DNA from: an uncultured SAR86 cluster bacterium
GTDB taxonomy: Bacteria > Pseudomonadota > Gammaproteobacteria > Magnimaribacterales > TMED112
Assembly (NCBI GenBank): GCA_902535365.1
Contig: CACATF010000001.1
Location: forward strand, 194,077-258,076
Length of the DNA stretch: 64,000 nt
Reading direction: 5' to 3'
Position numbers and translations under genes: made by a program. The notes under the pieces are model-generated. The model saw only the letters and a program-made list of their open reading frames with translations, did not search any database and was not told the origin of the DNA. Shown in pieces: positions 62,757 to 64,000 of the stretch (the stretch's first letter is position 1; each line of letters begins with the position of its first letter).

Positions 62757-63757
62757 ATTTTTATTTCTGCAACAACAGGAAAGTGGTCGGACACACCATA
62801 AAGACCTTTTGCATTGAAACGTAATGGACTTCCATTATCTCTTGTTTGAATATCAGCTGTAATTATCTCAACACTGTCCTTAGTAAATTTTGAATTTCTA
62901 TTTTTTTTGAGCATTACTGCATCAAGAAAAGACCATCTATCATCTTGGAAGTAATAATTTGTGCCTTTGCATCCCGCACATTGATCTAAATGCGAAATAT
63001 ACCAATTTTTATTAAGTTTTCCATACAGATTCGCTTCAGCATCTTCAAGAGAGGTTATATTAAAATCGCCAAGGGCAATGTTTACTCTATCATTGCTTGC
63101 TGATAGCTGGTTGAGAGTCGCCAAAGCATCTACCCTCATAAATCTTGGGTTGTAAGGAGCAGGAAAGTGAACATTGAAGATTGAAATTTCCTTATTACCA
63201 ACATTAAAAACGCCTTCAAGGATTGGGCGAGTATCTCCTATCTGTTCTTTAGTGCCTCCAGTAAATTTTATGGGGTGTAGCTGAGAGCTGAGGATTTCAT
63301 ATTTTGAAATGAATGCATTATCTATGCCTCGTTTATCATTCCCTTCCACAAGAGCATAATATTTATAACCATGCGGCTCTAGAAGCTCAAAGAGACGTTT
63401 GAGAATGTTTAGATTTTCTATTTCTTGGAACCCAATTATGTCAGGACCGTGATCATTGAAAGAGAGGATGACTTCTGCTGTTGCGTTGAGCTTGTAGTTA
63501 ATTACCTCATCATTCCAGTCCATTTGTAAGCAATCATCTCTCCATCTTTGATATCTCAATTTATTGCAATTGTTGATATGTGTCTTAGATGTTTTCATTG
63601 AAACTGGTAGGTAAGTTTCATCTTCTTTGTTGGGATCATCTAAATTGTCGAACATATTTTCGACATTAAATGTCATAACGGTAAATGTCTTGGCAGCCAA
63701 GTTATCAGATGAAAGCAATGCAAAAAATATGAAAAATGTTTTTAGAAATTTACTCAT
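62750..63757 (-). CDS. Exported endonuclease/exonuclease/phosphatase (EEP) family protein
   Basis: This 335-residue protein has a signal peptide (about 1-22, L-A-A-K) and the EEP motifs: T-F-N-V-E-N-M-F (metal Asn), G-F-Q-E-I-E (metal Glu), F-N-V-H-F-P, L-G-D-F-N-I, and V-S-D-H-F-P-V-V at the C-terminus. Exported members act as nucleases or phosphodiesterases on DNA, RNA or lipid. Phosphorus scavenging is possible (inference). It overlaps the small upstream gene by 8 nt. Confidence 0.85.
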   Translation of the reverse strand: MSKFLKTFFIFFALLSSDNLAAKTFTVMTFNVENMFDNLDDPNKEDETYLPVSMKTSKTHINNCNKLRYQRWRDDCLQMDWNDEVINYKLNATAEVILSFNDHGPDIIGFQEIENLNILKRLFELLEPHGYKYYALVEGNDKRGIDNAFISKYEILSSQLHPIKFTGGTKEQIGDTRPILEGVFNVGNKEISIFNVHFPAPYNPRFMRVDALATLNQLSASNDRVNIALGDFNITSLEDAEANLYGKLNKNWYISHLDQCAGCKGTNYYFQDDRWSFLDAVMLKKNRNSKFTKDSVEIITADIQTRDNGSPLRFNAKGLYGVSDHFPVVAEIKIY

Positions 63758-63989
63758 GTTCTATTTTCCACTCTGTAATTGTATCCGATCTTATATCACG
63801 CCATGCATTCTTATCTAATGACCAAACCATTATGGTATCGCTGGTAGAATCAACATTTAGTGGATTAGTTACATTTGGAATCAGTTCAGGGTTAAGAGTT
63901 GATGGCATTACGCGAATTTCACCTGAATCTATCTTTCTAAATGAAATGATTACGACCCCTTTTTTAAGCGCTTCAATAAGTTTATTCAT
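63750..63989 (-). CDS. Small WYL_2/DUF2693-like SH3-barrel protein
   Basis: This 79-residue protein has a short N-terminal helix then a compact beta-barrel pattern: G-V-V-I-I-S-F-R-K, M-P-S-T-L-N-P-E-L-I-P, and V-W-S-L-D-K-N-A-W-R-D-I-R-S-D-T-I-T-E-W. This is the PF10902 (WYL_2) type seen in T4-like phages and marine bacteria; no function is known. ATG at 63989 is preferred over an upstream TTG at 63998. It overlaps the EEP gene by 8 nt. Upstream sequence leaves the window. Confidence 0.72.
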   Translation of the reverse strand: MNKLIEALKKGVVIISFRKIDSGEIRVMPSTLNPELIPNVTNPLNVDSTSDTIMVWSLDKNAWRDIRSDTITEWKIEHE

Positions 63990-64000
63990 GATAATCAAAC

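Overview
The window is a gene-dense, AT-rich stretch of a Gram-negative chromosome. It looks like a streamlined, free-living marine gammaproteobacterium, most plausibly SAR86-like. This placement is inference from: four TonB-dependent receptors in 64 kb; lipid A/Kdo genes; gammaproteobacterial gene orders (glyA-nrdR-ribD-ribBA-ribH-nusB, miaA-hflK-hflC-purA, dxs-ispA-xseB, scpA-scpB-rluB); very short or negative gene spacing; and no transposases, integrases, rRNA or CRISPR. No stretch over 300 bases lacks a gene. The largest gap (4225-4477) holds a tRNA and a riboswitch.

Layout. 1-4.2 kb: the end of a TonB-dependent receptor, followed 2 nt later by an arsenate reductase and an aquaporin, then a PQQ-type sugar dehydrogenase, an unknown membrane protein and a DJ-1/PfpI protein. 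4.3-7.9 kb: tRNA-Ile, then a TPP riboswitch controlling an overlapping operon of outer-membrane receptor, PnuC-type transporter and small-molecule kinase, read here as thiamine uptake; thiL at 50.6 kb would finish TPP formation. 8-9.8 kb: GAPDH, a secreted CIA30 protein and a tiny basic ORF. 9.8-12.9 kb: probable zinc locus (small exported protein, His-rich ZnuD-like receptor, MerC-like protein). 12.9-16.3 kb: probable phosphorus/nucleotide locus (HAD acid phosphatase, alkaline phosphatase, ADP/ATP-translocase-family transporter). 16.3-18.4 kb: zinc-independent-type DksA, DoxX-like and DUF2798 proteins, tRNA-Ala, PhzF. 18.4-23 kb: TonB-C/TPR protein, cyclophilin, diiron ferritin-like protein, SDR, TesB. 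23-30.3 kb: aroK-aroB-hemE, PBP1A, phosphomannomutase, IlvE. 30.3-35.8 kb: surface-glycan/lipid A genes (GT4, methyltransferase, alpha/alpha-barrel protein, second methyltransferase, LpxL-like acyltransferase, KdtA). 35.8-46 kb: miaA-hflK-hflC-purA, then the opposing nth-glyA-nrdR-ribD-ribBA-ribH-nusB-proC operon. 46-51.5 kb: a 993-residue receptor, a terminator, a LETM1-like protein, thiolase and thiL. 51.5-60.5 kb: xseB-ispA-dxs, an RND efflux pair, a protein with two DnaT-like domains, DAHP synthase. 60.6-64 kb: scpA-scpB-rluB, a secreted EEP-family phosphodiesterase and a WYL_2/DUF2693-like small protein.

The common themes are scavenging (thiamine, zinc, phosphate/nucleotides, unknown TonB substrates) and compaction. 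All eight convergent gene pairs overlap at their 3' ends, one intrinsic terminator is obvious, and some start codons sit only 6-9 nt after a -10-like hexamer. Genes often found at these loci are missing here: hfq and hflX (miaA-hflK), ribE (ribD-ribBA), and pilMNOPQ (ponA-aroK). The most interesting regions are the thiamine-salvage cassette, whose aptamer closing helix can pair with the start codon, and the receptor-arsC-aquaporin operon. I ran no searches; family calls come from reading motifs.
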